Shown one piece after another: positions 19,229 through 29,206 of a stretch of DNA of 64,000 nucleotides. Source of the DNA: Planctomycetota bacterium. Lineage in GTDB: Bacteria > Planctomycetota > UBA1135 > GCA-002686595. Position numbers and translations under genes: made by a program. Within the stretch, counting starts at the first letter, position 1, and every line of letters starts with the position of its first letter. The notes under the pieces were generated by a model. The model was not told where the DNA came from and did no database searches. It saw only the letters and a list, made by a program, of their open reading frames with translations. The stretch is from the NCBI GenBank assembly GCA_016712565.1, contig JADJQU010000011.1, forward strand, positions 62,001 through 126,000, in the 5' to 3' direction.

Positions 19229-19275
19229 CCGCACATGGTACGCCGCGGGCGGGGGCTCGGGTACGCTCACGCCCC

Positions 19276-19917
19276 ATGAGCGCATCCGAAGATCCCGCGC
19301 GAAGAGCCCGCAACCGGCCCGACGATCCCACCCTTCGTCCGACACCGCCGAGGGGCCTTCGCCCCTGGCCCCTGGACCGCAGCGAGGCCGGCCCGGACCT
19401 CCTGGTCTGTCGCGCGCGCTACGACTGGCTCACCAATCCCAGGACAGGCCAGCTGATGAAGCGCACGGTCCTGGAGACGCCCGATTGGGTCAACGTGGTG
19501 GCCCTCGACCCCGAGGGGCGACTGATCCTCGTGCACCAGTTCCGCTTCGGCAGCGGCAGCATCACCAGCGAGATCCCGGGCGGCATGGTGGACGAAGGAG
19601 AGTTCCACGGCGACGCGGCGCGGCGCGAGCTGCGCGAGGAGGCGGGCTACACCGCGGAGCGCTGGAGCTACCTGGGCTGCGTCCAGCCCAACCCGGCCTT
19701 CCAGGACAACGTGTGCCACCACTGGCTGGCCGAAGACGCGAAGTTGACCCACCCCCAGGAACTCGACAGCGGCGAGGACATCGCGGTCGAGGCCTGGACG
19801 CTGGAGCAGGTGCGCCAGGGCATCGTCGACGGCTCGATCCGCCACGCCCTGGTGTTGACCGCACTGTCGCGGGTCTTCGACCTGCGCCCCTTCGAGGGCC
19901 GCGGCCTCCCCGGCTGA
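19276..19917 (+). CDS. NUDIX hydrolase (ADP-ribose pyrophosphatase-like)
   Basis: A 213-residue protein with a complete Nudix box at 103-125: G, five residues, E, seven residues, then REL-R-EE-A-G-Y. It is preceded by the substrate-loop SITSEIPGG typical of ADP-sugar pyrophosphatases. The ATG at 19276 is preferred over upstream codons because the N-terminal beta strand (LLVCRARYDWL) then aligns with the family. It probably hydrolyses a nucleoside diphosphate-linked sugar such as ADP-ribose. It stands alone, divergent from the EamA gene by 47 bases. Confidence 0.88.
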   Translation: MSASEDPARRARNRPDDPTLRPTPPRGLRPWPLDRSEAGPDLLVCRARYDWLTNPRTGQLMKRTVLETPDWVNVVALDPEGRLILVHQFRFGSGSITSEIPGGMVDEGEFHGDAARRELREEAGYTAERWSYLGCVQPNPAFQDNVCHHWLAEDAKLTHPQELDSGEDIAVEAWTLEQVRQGIVDGSIRHALVLTALSRVFDLRPFEGRGLPG

Positions 19918-20008
19918 AGCGCGGGTTCGCGGACCCGGCGAGGGCCCGCCGGCGGCCGGGGCCCCGGGGCTGTAGAGGCCCCTGGGGTGGCCTGCTAGGG
20001 TCTCCACC

Positions 20009-21160
20009 ATGGCCACCCGGCGGGAGCTCCTGCGCGCCCTCGCCCCGCTGACGCTCCTCCCCCTGCTGGAGGCTCGGCTCGGGGCCGCGCCCCTCCGAAG
20101 GGCGCCCGGCGGCGAGGCCCTGGACTCCCAGCGCGGCCGCGGGATCGCCTGCGCCCTGGGCGAGGAGGCCGACGCGGCGGACCTGCCGGCCCCGCGGCGC
20201 GCGGGCGAGCACCTGGCCCTGGCCCTCTCGGGCACGACACCGGTCGCCGACGCGGACCGTGCGCGCGTCCTGGGCTCCGCCCACTGCCAGTGGATCGAGA
20301 TCTCCCTGGAGGATCGGGGGACCGTGGACGACGGCCCCCTGGCCGAGCGCATCCGCACGGCGGCCTCGGTCACCCTGGTGGAGGCGGGCGTGCTCGACTG
20401 GTTGATCGCGCTCTACCCCGCGCGCCGAAGCAGCGCGGTGCTGCACGCCCTGGTGGAGTGCGCGGCCACCGGCGGTCGGGTGATCGGTCGCGGCTCCACG
20501 GCGTTCCTGGTGGCGGGCGGTGGCGTGGTTCTCGGCGCCATCCGCGACGCCGTGGGCGAATCGCGCCTGCGACAGGCCAATCCACGCAAGCTGGGCGGCG
20601 TGCGCCTCGCCCACGGCCTGGGCCTGTCGGGCGGCATGGTGCTCGACACCCATGGACGCGCGCGGGGCGATCTGCTGCGACTGATTTCGGTGCTGGTCGA
20701 ATGGCATTGCGACGAAGGCGTGATGCTCTTCCCGCGCTCCGCGCTGTGCTGCGATCTCGAGCTGCGCCGCTGGCGCGCCCTGGGCCCGGACCCGCTGATC
20801 GCCCTGGAGCTGCGAGGTTCCCGTCGCGGCCTGCGCACGTTGGAGCGGGCCCGGCTCAGCGTGCTGGCGGCGGGCGACGGTTGGAGCTGGCTCGACCGTC
20901 GGCTTTCCTCCGCCGGGGAGCCGGTGGAATTCGGCCCTGCCGCCGCGGCGGAATCTCTGCCGGAGGGCCTCGACTGCCGACGCTTCCTGCTGGCGCCCGC
21001 GCGCTCGCGGGCCTGGACCCACGAACGTGCGCGCGTGGAAGTGTCCCAAGTCGCCGCCTCGCGGGCCTTCGCGGGACCCGACGGGGCCGCGGCCCGGGGC
21101 CACGGCCTGGACCTGTGCGTGGAACTGTCCCGCGGAAGCTGGGGCTTGCCCGCCGACTAG
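20009..21160 (+). CDS. putative exported peptidase S51/cyanophycinase-like protein, divergent
   Basis: A 383-residue protein with a twin-Arg-containing, hydrophobic N-terminus (TRRELLRALAPLTLLPLLEA) that looks like an export signal. VIGRGSTAFLVAGGGV could align with the GGTSAGAA nucleophile elbow of S51 peptidases, with the serine in register. LDTHGRARGDLLRLISVL resembles the DQHFxxRGRxxRL helix of cyanophycinases, with Gln-His changed. The other family residues are not recognisable, so activity is doubtful. Its TAG stop shares CTAG with the stop of the convergent ligase gene. Alternative: an unrelated exported protein. Confidence 0.5.
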   Translation: MATRRELLRALAPLTLLPLLEARLGAAPLRRAPGGEALDSQRGRGIACALGEEADAADLPAPRRAGEHLALALSGTTPVADADRARVLGSAHCQWIEISLEDRGTVDDGPLAERIRTAASVTLVEAGVLDWLIALYPARRSSAVLHALVECAATGGRVIGRGSTAFLVAGGGVVLGAIRDAVGESRLRQANPRKLGGVRLAHGLGLSGGMVLDTHGRARGDLLRLISVLVEWHCDEGVMLFPRSALCCDLELRRWRALGPDPLIALELRGSRRGLRTLERARLSVLAAGDGWSWLDRRLSSAGEPVEFGPAAAAESLPEGLDCRRFLLAPARSRAWTHERARVEVSQVAASRAFAGPDGAAARGHGLDLCVELSRGSWGLPAD

Positions 21161-22764
21161 TCGCCCGCGGCCATGCGCTTGAGTCGCGCCAGGTCCAGCT
21201 TGCCCGTGCCCAGGAAGGGCAGCGCCGCCACCTGGAGGCCGTGTTCGGCCCGGGGCGCGCACAGGTTGGGCAACCCCTCCTTGCGCGCGCGCTCGATCAC
21301 GGCCGCGAGCTCCACCCCCAGGGCCGTGTGCACGACCACCAGGCGCTCGCCGCGTCCGGGGTCGGCCACGGCGGTGACGGCCAGGGAGAAACTCTCCGGA
21401 CTCGCGCCCAGCAGCGCCGCCGCGCGGATCAGGGCGGTTTCCACCGCGCCGTGGGAGACCATTTCGCCGCCGAGCTTGGAGAAGCGCGAGCGCCGGTCGG
21501 TCAGCAGCAGGAACCCGTCCACGTCGAGCTTCCCCACGTCCTGGGTGTCGTACCAGCCGTCGACCACGGCCTGGCGCGTGGCCTGTTCGTCGCCGAGGTA
21601 GCCCAGCATCACGCCCGGTCCGCGCACCCAGACGTCGCCCTCGACACCAGCGGGGAGCACCTGACCCGTGGCTGGATCGCGGATCTCCACCTCCACGCCC
21701 GGCAGAGGCCGGCCCACGCTGCCCTGGCGGCGGCGCATTCGGCCGGGCGCGCCCGGTCCTTCCGGCACGTCGGGCAGGTTGGCGCTGACCACCGGGGAGA
21801 GCTCGGTGCAGCCGTAGCCCTCGTAGAGTTCGCTTCCGTAGCGCGCGCGCCACGCCGAGGCCAGGGAGGGGTCCAGCCGCTGGGCCCCCACCACCGAGGC
21901 TCGCACGTGGGAGAGTTGCGGGGGCTCCACGCGCCTCATCCAGGCCTGGTACATGGCGGGCGTCGCCAGGAGCACGCTGGCCCGGTGCTCGCGCGCCAAT
22001 TCGCCGATGGCGCGGGCGTCGAACGGGTTGTCGTGGAAGATCACCGCGGCACCCGCGAGCAGCGGCGCCCAGACCGTGACCGTGTAGCCGAAGCTGTGGA
22101 ACAACGGCAGCACGCCCAGCAGGCGGTCGCCGGGGCCGAACTCGAAGGCGGCGGCCACGGCGCGGGCGTTGAACAGGACGTTGGCGTGGGACAGTTGGAT
22201 CGCCTTGGGCCGCGAGGTGCTCCCACTGGAGAACAACACCGTGGCCACGCGCCGCGCAGGATCCCCCGATTCGTGGGAGGTTGCCTCGGTCCCCGCCGAA
22301 GGCAGTGCCTCCAGCAGGTCCTCGACCCACAGCACCTGGCCGGGGAATGCGTTCGCCCCACCCAGGGCCTCCAGGGCCGCGCGGGCCGTGATCACACACG
22401 AGACCCCGGCCTGGGAGGTCTGGGCGGCAAGGCCCGCGGCCCCCGTCAGGGGATTCAGGTTGACGCTGGCGCGGCCCATGGCGGCCAGGGCCAGGTTGAC
22501 CTGGGCTCCGGCGGCGCCCGGCGGCAGCAACACGCCCACGGGAGCCATGCCCACGGATTCGCCACCCGGTCGTGCTTCCGAGGGCAGCCGGCCCGCCAGG
22601 CGAGCGGCCAGACTGGAGACTCCCTGGGACAGCTCGCCGAAGGTCAGGCGGGCCCCGCGGGAGTCCAACACGGCCACCTCCCCGGATCGGGCCCTGGCCA
22701 CGCGGCGGAAGGCGGCGGCCAGGTCCTCGGGTTGGCCCCTGGGGTCAGGTTCGATCGGCAACAT
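21157..22764 (-). CDS. AMP-dependent acyl-activating ligase (Aas/acyl-ACP synthetase-like)
   Basis: A 535-residue member of the ANL superfamily. The ATP-binding P-loop is SSGSTSRPKAIQLSHANV, followed by VLPLFHSFGYTVTVWAPLL, the adenylate motif YEGYGCTELSP, the hinge region DTQDVGKLDVDGFLLLTDR and the C-terminal catalytic lysine region GTGKLDLARLKRM. It should adenylate a fatty or other carboxylic acid and pass it to CoA or ACP. The LPLFHSFG pattern resembles the ligase half of Aas (2-acyl-GPE acyltransferase/acyl-ACP synthetase), without the acyltransferase half. ATG at 22764 chosen; no ribosome site is obvious. The convergent gene ends in the same four bases. Confidence 0.87.
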   Translation of the reverse strand: MLPIEPDPRGQPEDLAAAFRRVARARSGEVAVLDSRGARLTFGELSQGVSSLAARLAGRLPSEARPGGESVGMAPVGVLLPPGAAGAQVNLALAAMGRASVNLNPLTGAAGLAAQTSQAGVSCVITARAALEALGGANAFPGQVLWVEDLLEALPSAGTEATSHESGDPARRVATVLFSSGSTSRPKAIQLSHANVLFNARAVAAAFEFGPGDRLLGVLPLFHSFGYTVTVWAPLLAGAAVIFHDNPFDARAIGELAREHRASVLLATPAMYQAWMRRVEPPQLSHVRASVVGAQRLDPSLASAWRARYGSELYEGYGCTELSPVVSANLPDVPEGPGAPGRMRRRQGSVGRPLPGVEVEIRDPATGQVLPAGVEGDVWVRGPGVMLGYLGDEQATRQAVVDGWYDTQDVGKLDVDGFLLLTDRRSRFSKLGGEMVSHGAVETALIRAAALLGASPESFSLAVTAVADPGRGERLVVVHTALGVELAAVIERARKEGLPNLCAPRAEHGLQVAALPFLGTGKLDLARLKRMAAGD

Positions 22765-22953
22765 GTTCGTCGAGTCGCCCGGTCGGGGCGTCCTGGGTCC
22801 AGCATGCCGGGGAATCGCCCGCGCCGCCCTGTGCTTCCATCGATCGCATCGACAACTGGGGCGAAGCGACCGGGGCGCGGGGCGGGCACCGGGCGGGCAC
22901 CGGGCGCGCACCGGGCGTGGTCGTCGGGCCGCGGGCGCCGCCCGGGGCCTCGA

Positions 22954-24609
<1,656 letters not shown>

Positions 24610-24611
24610 GA

Positions 24612-24704
24612 CGTGGACTTTCCTACGCCGGTGCGAACCGGATCAGGTTCAAGGGGTGCTTCTCAGGCCCTCGCGCGGCTGCGCGCGGGCCGCCCCCAGT
24701 CACG
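24612..24704 (-). promoter_or_regulatory. TPP (THI-box) riboswitch upstream of thiC
   Basis: Read on the minus strand, the element has the conserved CTGAGA core, then ACCC, the GAACCTGATC box and the terminal CACCGGCGTAGGAAA. P1 can form between CGTGACT (24704-24698) and AGTCCACG (24619-24612), with one bulge. P1 ends only 2 bases before the thiC ATG, and the only ribosome-site-like bases (GTAGGAAAG) lie within the conserved 3' part. This suggests direct translational control by hiding the ribosome site, not a downstream terminator. Confidence 0.93.
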
Positions 24705-24746
24705 ATCGCGCGACCCCCGTCGAGTGCCTCGAACGGGGCCGCGATC
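24705..24746 (-). promoter_or_regulatory. long hairpin just 5' of the TPP riboswitch
   Basis: On the minus strand GATCGCG (24746-24740) pairs with CGCGATC near 24710-24704, enclosing CCCCGTTCGAG...CTCGACGGGG with one bulged base. It abuts or slightly overlaps the riboswitch P1 strand. It may insulate the leader or terminate upstream transcription; role inferred from position only. Confidence 0.45.
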
Positions 24747-25014
24747 CGGCCCAGACTCTAGCTCGCGCCGCCGGTGAGTCCAATCGGGCCGGCGGGGAAG
24801 GGGCTCCACGGAGCTTGCGGCCCGCGCCGCGAGCCTGCTGCCGCGGGACGCGGCGATTCACGGCCCAGGCCCCCAGCGGGCCCGCTCCGCGCCGTGTCCG
24901 GGCGAAACCGGCCTGGCCCGCTATCGCGGCACCCGGGCCGACTCCCGCGGGAGATGCCCGGTGGGCCGCCGGGGCCCGGCGCGGCGGCCGGCGACGGGAG
25001 CGAGGGATCGACGA

Positions 25015-25283
25015 TCAGAAATCGTCGTCGTCATCGTCCTCATCGTCGTCGTCATCGTCGTCGTCGTCCTCGTCTTCTTCCTCGTCGTCGTCATCGTCGT
25101 CGAGGTCGTCATCGTCCTCATCGTCATCGTCGTCGTCTCGTCGTCGTCATCTTCGTCGAGGTCGTCGTCGAGGTCGTAGTCGTAGTCCCCTTCCGGCGCA
25201 CTGGCCGTGGACTCGGCTGCGGAGTCGAGGTGGATCATGTCTTCGGGGGAGGAGTCTTCGCGGATCTGCATCGGAGCGTCCAT
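25015..25283 (-). pseudogene. small poly-Asp/Glu protein broken by a one-base frameshift
   Basis: From the ATG at 25283 the protein is MDAPMQIREDSSPEDMIHLD followed by an Asp-rich stretch. At about 25136-25137 the frame slips, and the remaining GAC/GAT/GAG repeat is read as Thr/Met/Arg. Restoring a single G there gives an 89-residue protein whose last ~40 residues are almost all Asp or Glu and which ends DDDDF at the TGA at 25017-25015. The fit of length and sense to a one-base change is strong evidence that the acidic frame is ancestral. Cause may be a real mutation, slippage in the repeat or an assembly error. Function unknown. There is no clear ribosome site. Confidence 0.55.
25019..25177. 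repeat. GAC/GAT trinucleotide-type low-complexity tract (about 160 bp)
   Basis: The plus strand reads as nearly unbroken GTC/ATC/CTC triplets, encoding Asp/Glu runs on the minus strand. Ser-rich or Val/Ile-rich open frames on the plus strand here are by-products of the repeat. Confidence 0.85.
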
Positions 25284-25638
25284 GGGAGCAGGGCGCGGAA
25301 CAGGGTAGCGAGCGTAAGGGGTTCTCGCAGCGGCCGTGGGCGGAGGTCACCCCTCAGGCGAGCGGCGGCTTCTCGGGCCTGCCGGCGTCGGGGGATTCAG
25401 CGTCGCTTTTTTTCCGCCAGAGGGCCCGATCGCGCAAGAAAAAAACTGCCGGCCTGGGCTCCCGCCCCTGGAGTTGTCCGGCCCGGGGGCTCGAGCGGCG
25501 CCGGCCGGTTGTATGCCCCCCCCTCCCCCGGTACCGTTCCGGGTTCCAGCACGTGGAGAGCCGCGCCCGCCGCGCTCCCCTTCCCCCCACCTCGACCCCC
25601 GGGCCCCCTGCCCGCGGTCGACTGCCCCAGTTGAGCCC
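25284..25638. other. intergenic region upstream of glutamine synthetase III
   Basis: 355 bases without a supported gene. It contains a T7 run near 25410 and an A7 run near 25440, unusual in this GC-rich setting, and must hold the promoters of the divergent glnN and acidic-protein genes. No clear operator was seen. Confidence 0.4.
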
Positions 25639-27834
25639 ATGAGCGCCCACACCCGCAAGTCCGTGGTCCAGACGATGGCCGCGGAGAGCCGCACACGCCA
25701 CGAGGAACGCCCCGTCTCGGGAATCGACCTGCCCGACCAATTCGGCGCCCACGTGTTCAACGACACGGTCCAGCGCCAGCGCCTGCCCAAGCCCGTCTAC
25801 CGGGCATTGCGGCGCACGATCGAGAAGGGCCACGAGCTCGACGCCGAGGTGGCCGACATCGTGGCCAACGCCATGAAGGACTGGGCCCTGGACCACGGCG
25901 CCACGCACTTCACCCACTGGTTCCAGCCCATGACCGGGCTCACGGCGGAGAAGCACGACTCCTTCCTGACCCCCACCTCGGACGGTCGCGGGTTGATGGA
26001 ATTCTCGGGCAAGGAGCTGATCAAGGGCGAGCCCGATGCCTCCTCGTTCCCCTCCGGCGGCATCCGGGCCACGTTCGAGGCCCGCGGCTACACCGCGTGG
26101 GACCCGACTTCGCCGGCCTTCCTGCGCAAGACGGCCCGGGGCGCGACCCTCTGCATCCCCACGGCTTTCTGCTCCTGGACGGGCGAGGCCCTGGACCAGA
26201 AGACGCCGCTCTTGCGCTCCATCCAGGCCCTGTCCCAACACGCGGTTCGCCTGCTGCACCTGCTGGGTGAGGCCGGCGCCACGCGGGTGGTCACCACCCT
26301 GGGCTGCGAGCAAGAGTATTTCCTCGTGGATCGGCGCTTCTACTACGCGCGCCCGGACCTGGTGGCCGCGGGCCGCACGCTGATCGGCGCGCGACCGCCC
26401 AAGGGCCAGGAACTCGAGGACCACTACTTCGGGGCCATCAGCGAGCGCGTGATCGCCTACATGCAGGACCTGGAGCAGGAGCTCTGGCGCCTGGGCATCC
26501 CGGCGCGCACGCGTCACAACGAAGTGGCCCCCGGCCAATTCGAGCTGGCGCCGGTGTTCGAGGAGGCCTCGGTGGCCGCCGACCACAACATGCTCACCAT
26601 GGAGGTCATGAAGGCGGTGGCCGAGCGCCACGGCTTCGCCTGCCTGCTGCACGAGAAGCCCTTCGCCGGGGTCAACGGCTCGGGCAAGCACAACAACTGG
26701 TCCATGTCGGACAACCTGGGCAACAACCTGTTGGAGCCCGGCCACACGCCCCAGGAGAACCTGAAGTTCATCGTGTTCCTGACGGCGATCATCCGCGCCG
26801 TGGACCTGCACCAGGACCTGCTGCGGGCCTCGGTGGCCCACGCGGGCAACGACCACCGCCTGGGCGCCAACGAAGCGCCGCCCGCGATCATCTCGATCTA
26901 CGTGGGTTCGCAGCTCGAGGACATCATCCAAGGCCTGATCCAGGGCACCACGCCCACCAAGAAGGGCGCGGAGAAGATGCAACTGGGCGTGACCACGTTG
27001 CCGCCCCTGCCCCGGGACCAGTCGGACCGCAACCGCACCTCCCCCTTCGCCTTCACCGGCAACAAGTTCGAATTCCGCGCCGTGGGCTCGAGCCAGGCCG
27101 TGGCGCATCCGAACACGCTGCTGAACACGATCGTCGCCGAGTCCCTCGACTTCCTGGCGACCGAGATCGAGAAGCGCGCCGGCAAGGGAGAACGCCGCGA
27201 GGCCATCGACGCCCTGGTGCGCGAAGTCCTGACGCGCCACCAGCGCATCCTGTTCAACGGCGACAACTACTCCGAGGAATGGGTCAACGAGGCCGAACGG
27301 CGCGGGTTGCTCAACCTGCGCGACACGCCCTCGGCCCTGGCGCGGCTCGCCGCGGAGAAGAACCAGCGTCTGTTCGAGAAATACGCCGTGTTCACCCCGC
27401 GCGAAACCACCTCGCGCTCGAACATCGCGTTCCACACCTACATGCAGCGGGTCAACGTCGAGGCCCAGACCCTCAAGGGGCTGGCGGCGACCGTGGTGCT
27501 GCCCGCGGGCATGGCCCACCAGGAGCGCCTGGCGCGCTCGATCCAGGGGGTGCAGCAACTCCTGCCGCGCACGGACATCAAGGCTCAGCTGGAATGCCTG
27601 GAGCAGGTGGCCAAGGCCATCTGCGACCTGAAGCGCTCCCTGGACCACCTGGAGCAGGCCCGCTCCCAGGCCGAGGGCCACCACGGCACCCACGAGCAGC
27701 ACGCCATGGCCTTCCGGGACCTGGTGATGCCGGCCATGGTCGAGCTGCGCACCCACGCCGATCTGCTGGAGTCCCTGGTCGAGGACGACCTGTGGCCCCT
27801 GCCCAAGTACCGCGAAATGCTGTTCCTCTCCTGA
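25639..27834 (+). CDS. glnN: type III glutamine synthetase (GlnN)
   Basis: A 731-residue protein, the normal length for GSIII (double the size of GSI). It forms glutamine from glutamate, ammonia and ATP. GSIII hallmarks are present: the N-terminal FNDTVQRQRLPKPVYRAL region, THFTHWFQPMTG, the long LGCEQEYFLVD strand, RHNEVAPGQFELAP, KPFAGVNGSGKHNNWSM in the ATP site, and FRAVGSSQ near the arginine of the active site. The ATG at 25639 aligns with the family N-terminus; a longer upstream frame is unlike any GS. It stands alone on the plus strand. Typical of Bacteroidota, cyanobacteria and Planctomycetota. Confidence 0.96.
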   Translation: MSAHTRKSVVQTMAAESRTRHEERPVSGIDLPDQFGAHVFNDTVQRQRLPKPVYRALRRTIEKGHELDAEVADIVANAMKDWALDHGATHFTHWFQPMTGLTAEKHDSFLTPTSDGRGLMEFSGKELIKGEPDASSFPSGGIRATFEARGYTAWDPTSPAFLRKTARGATLCIPTAFCSWTGEALDQKTPLLRSIQALSQHAVRLLHLLGEAGATRVVTTLGCEQEYFLVDRRFYYARPDLVAAGRTLIGARPPKGQELEDHYFGAISERVIAYMQDLEQELWRLGIPARTRHNEVAPGQFELAPVFEEASVAADHNMLTMEVMKAVAERHGFACLLHEKPFAGVNGSGKHNNWSMSDNLGNNLLEPGHTPQENLKFIVFLTAIIRAVDLHQDLLRASVAHAGNDHRLGANEAPPAIISIYVGSQLEDIIQGLIQGTTPTKKGAEKMQLGVTTLPPLPRDQSDRNRTSPFAFTGNKFEFRAVGSSQAVAHPNTLLNTIVAESLDFLATEIEKRAGKGERREAIDALVREVLTRHQRILFNGDNYSEEWVNEAERRGLLNLRDTPSALARLAAEKNQRLFEKYAVFTPRETTSRSNIAFHTYMQRVNVEAQTLKGLAATVVLPAGMAHQERLARSIQGVQQLLPRTDIKAQLECLEQVAKAICDLKRSLDHLEQARSQAEGHHGTHEQHAMAFRDLVMPAMVELRTHADLLESLVEDDLWPLPKYREMLFLS

Positions 27835-27978
27835 GGCGCCAGCGCCCCGACCTCGCGCCGGACCGGGCCGCGAGCAGGGCCGCAAGCATGATCGGATCGC
27901 GGCGGGGGTCGGCCTGGCGCCGGCCCAGGGCGCTGTGCCCCGCGCCCGAGGGGCGGGCCCCGCGCCCCAAGGGCGAGA

Positions 27979-28055
27979 TGGTAGCGGTGGTCGGACTCGA
28001 ACCGACGACACACGGCTTATGAAGCCGTTGCTCTAACCAACTGAGCTACACCGCT
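27979..28055 (-). tRNA. tRNA with CAT anticodon, elongator Met type, CCA encoded
   Basis: A complete cloverleaf on the minus strand. Acceptor AGCGGTG/CACCGCT is fully paired, the D arm has AGCTCAGTTGGTTAGAGC, the anticodon loop is TTCATAA on an ACGGC/GCCGT stem, and the T arm has GGTTCGAGTCC. Encoded CCA occupies 27981-27979. The paired first base and lack of three G:C pairs in the anticodon stem exclude the initiator. A tRNA-Ile2 whose C34 becomes lysidine cannot be ruled out without modelling identity elements. Confidence 0.95.
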
Positions 28056-28540
28056 GCGCGAAGGCCCCGCGGATTTCGCGGGGCGCGGGACTCTATCGCC
28101 GGGCCACCCGTGGTGGCAAGGCCGCTGGGCCGGGGAGGCTCCACGCGGGCCTCGGCGGGCAGGAGCCAGCGCGGCGCAGGGTGCCGTTCGCCAGACGCCG
28201 CGGGCCTCGGCGCGGCCCCCAGGAGCCGCAGGCCTCCGGCGGGACCAGGGACCTCGGGAGAGACGCCCAAGGGGCGCTACCCCGCGAATTTTTTCTCGAA
28301 AGTCGGCACAAGTCCGCCCGCGCCGCCGTTTCTACCTCAAGCCGCGGCGCCCCTGGCGAGCGCGGCGCAGTCCTCGGCGCCGGGGCAGGCTCGCAGCCAC
28401 CGACGGTGAACCCGAGGACAGGGGGGAGTCCCCCGAGGAAGAGAGGCCCGTTGAGAGAGGTCCGCGGGCGGCCTGGAGCACCTCGTGCACCGGGCCGAGG
28501 GGGGGGCAGGGGCGCCGGGCGTGCGGCACCCCTGCCCCGG
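28056..28540. other. intergenic region, no gene seen
   Basis: About 485 GC-rich bases between the tRNA and the cysteine dioxygenase gene. It should contain the tRNA promoter on the minus strand. I see no gene, and no convincing promoter boxes or terminator. Confidence 0.4.
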
Positions 28541-28600
28541 TTCGCGCGGGGCGCCGCGGGGCGCCGCGGGGTGCCGCGGGGTGCCGCGGGGTGCATCGGG
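28541..28600. repeat. six 10-bp tandem repeats downstream of cysteine dioxygenase
   Basis: Ten-base units run back to back: TTCGCGCGGG, GCGCCGCGGG twice, GTGCCGCGGG twice and GTGCATCGGG. The CGGG ending is shared by all. The array ends 22 bases before the dioxygenase stop codon, in its 3' flank. Confidence 0.75.
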
Positions 28601-28622
28601 GACGCCGCTCAGTTCCCGGAGC

Positions 28623-29189
28623 TCAGGGTCGGGAGGCCCGGGAGAGCGCGCCGCGCTCCCCCCGCACCGAGTAGTAGCCCAGTTGTCGCACCTGCACCTG
28701 GCCGCTGGTCGGATCGTAGACCTGGCAGGTCGAGAAGGGCCGCGAATACAGGTGCAGGCTCACCGCCGGCCGGCCGCCGCCGGAAGCGATCTCGTGCAGT
28801 GCGATCTCGTCGGTGATGAACGCCACCTGGCCCTGGGACAGTCGCCGGGGCGTGCCCTTGGCCCGGGGCGGCGCTCCGTTGGACGGGACCTCGAACAGGG
28901 TCTCCACCACTTCGCCCTCGAGCACCGACATCCAGCAGCGCTGGCCCTCGTGGTTGTGGATCGGACTCTTCTGTTGGGCCCCCCAGCACAGGAGCAGGAG
29001 TTCGAATTCCGGCTCGTGGTGCACCTGGTTGCGCGTGTAGCAGTCGGGCGCGAAGAACGACCAGCCGCGCCAATCGGACTGGGCCTTGGAGTACTCGGCG
29101 AGCAGGCTCGCGACGCGCGCGCCCTTGGGATCGCGCCGGAATTCGCCGCTCAGGGCCTGACACAGTTCGAGCAAGGGTTGGGGCTGCAT
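28623..29189 (-). CDS. cysteine dioxygenase
   Basis: A 188-residue cupin-fold, iron-dependent enzyme that oxidises L-cysteine to cysteine sulfinate. The facial triad is visible: H78 and H80 in IHNHEGQRC and H132 in ALHEIAS. C85 and Y148 (in SLHLYSRPFSTC) are the pair that forms the Cys-Tyr cofactor in mammalian-type CDO, so this is the eukaryote-like, crosslink-capable form. H146 is also kept. It lies 17 bases after the NifS-like gene and is the last gene of a three-gene minus operon. ATG at 29189 gives family-like MQPQPLLELCQAL. Confidence 0.92.
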   Translation of the reverse strand: MQPQPLLELCQALSGEFRRDPKGARVASLLAEYSKAQSDWRGWSFFAPDCYTRNQVHHEPEFELLLLCWGAQQKSPIHNHEGQRCWMSVLEGEVVETLFEVPSNGAPPRAKGTPRRLSQGQVAFITDEIALHEIASGGGRPAVSLHLYSRPFSTCQVYDPTSGQVQVRQLGYYSVRGERGALSRASRP

Positions 29190-29206
29190 GGTCGACGATC
29201 CAGAGC

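Noticed and set aside
27979..28055. Second initiator tRNA
   Set aside because: The first acceptor pair is formed and the anticodon stem lacks the three G:C pairs typical of the initiator.
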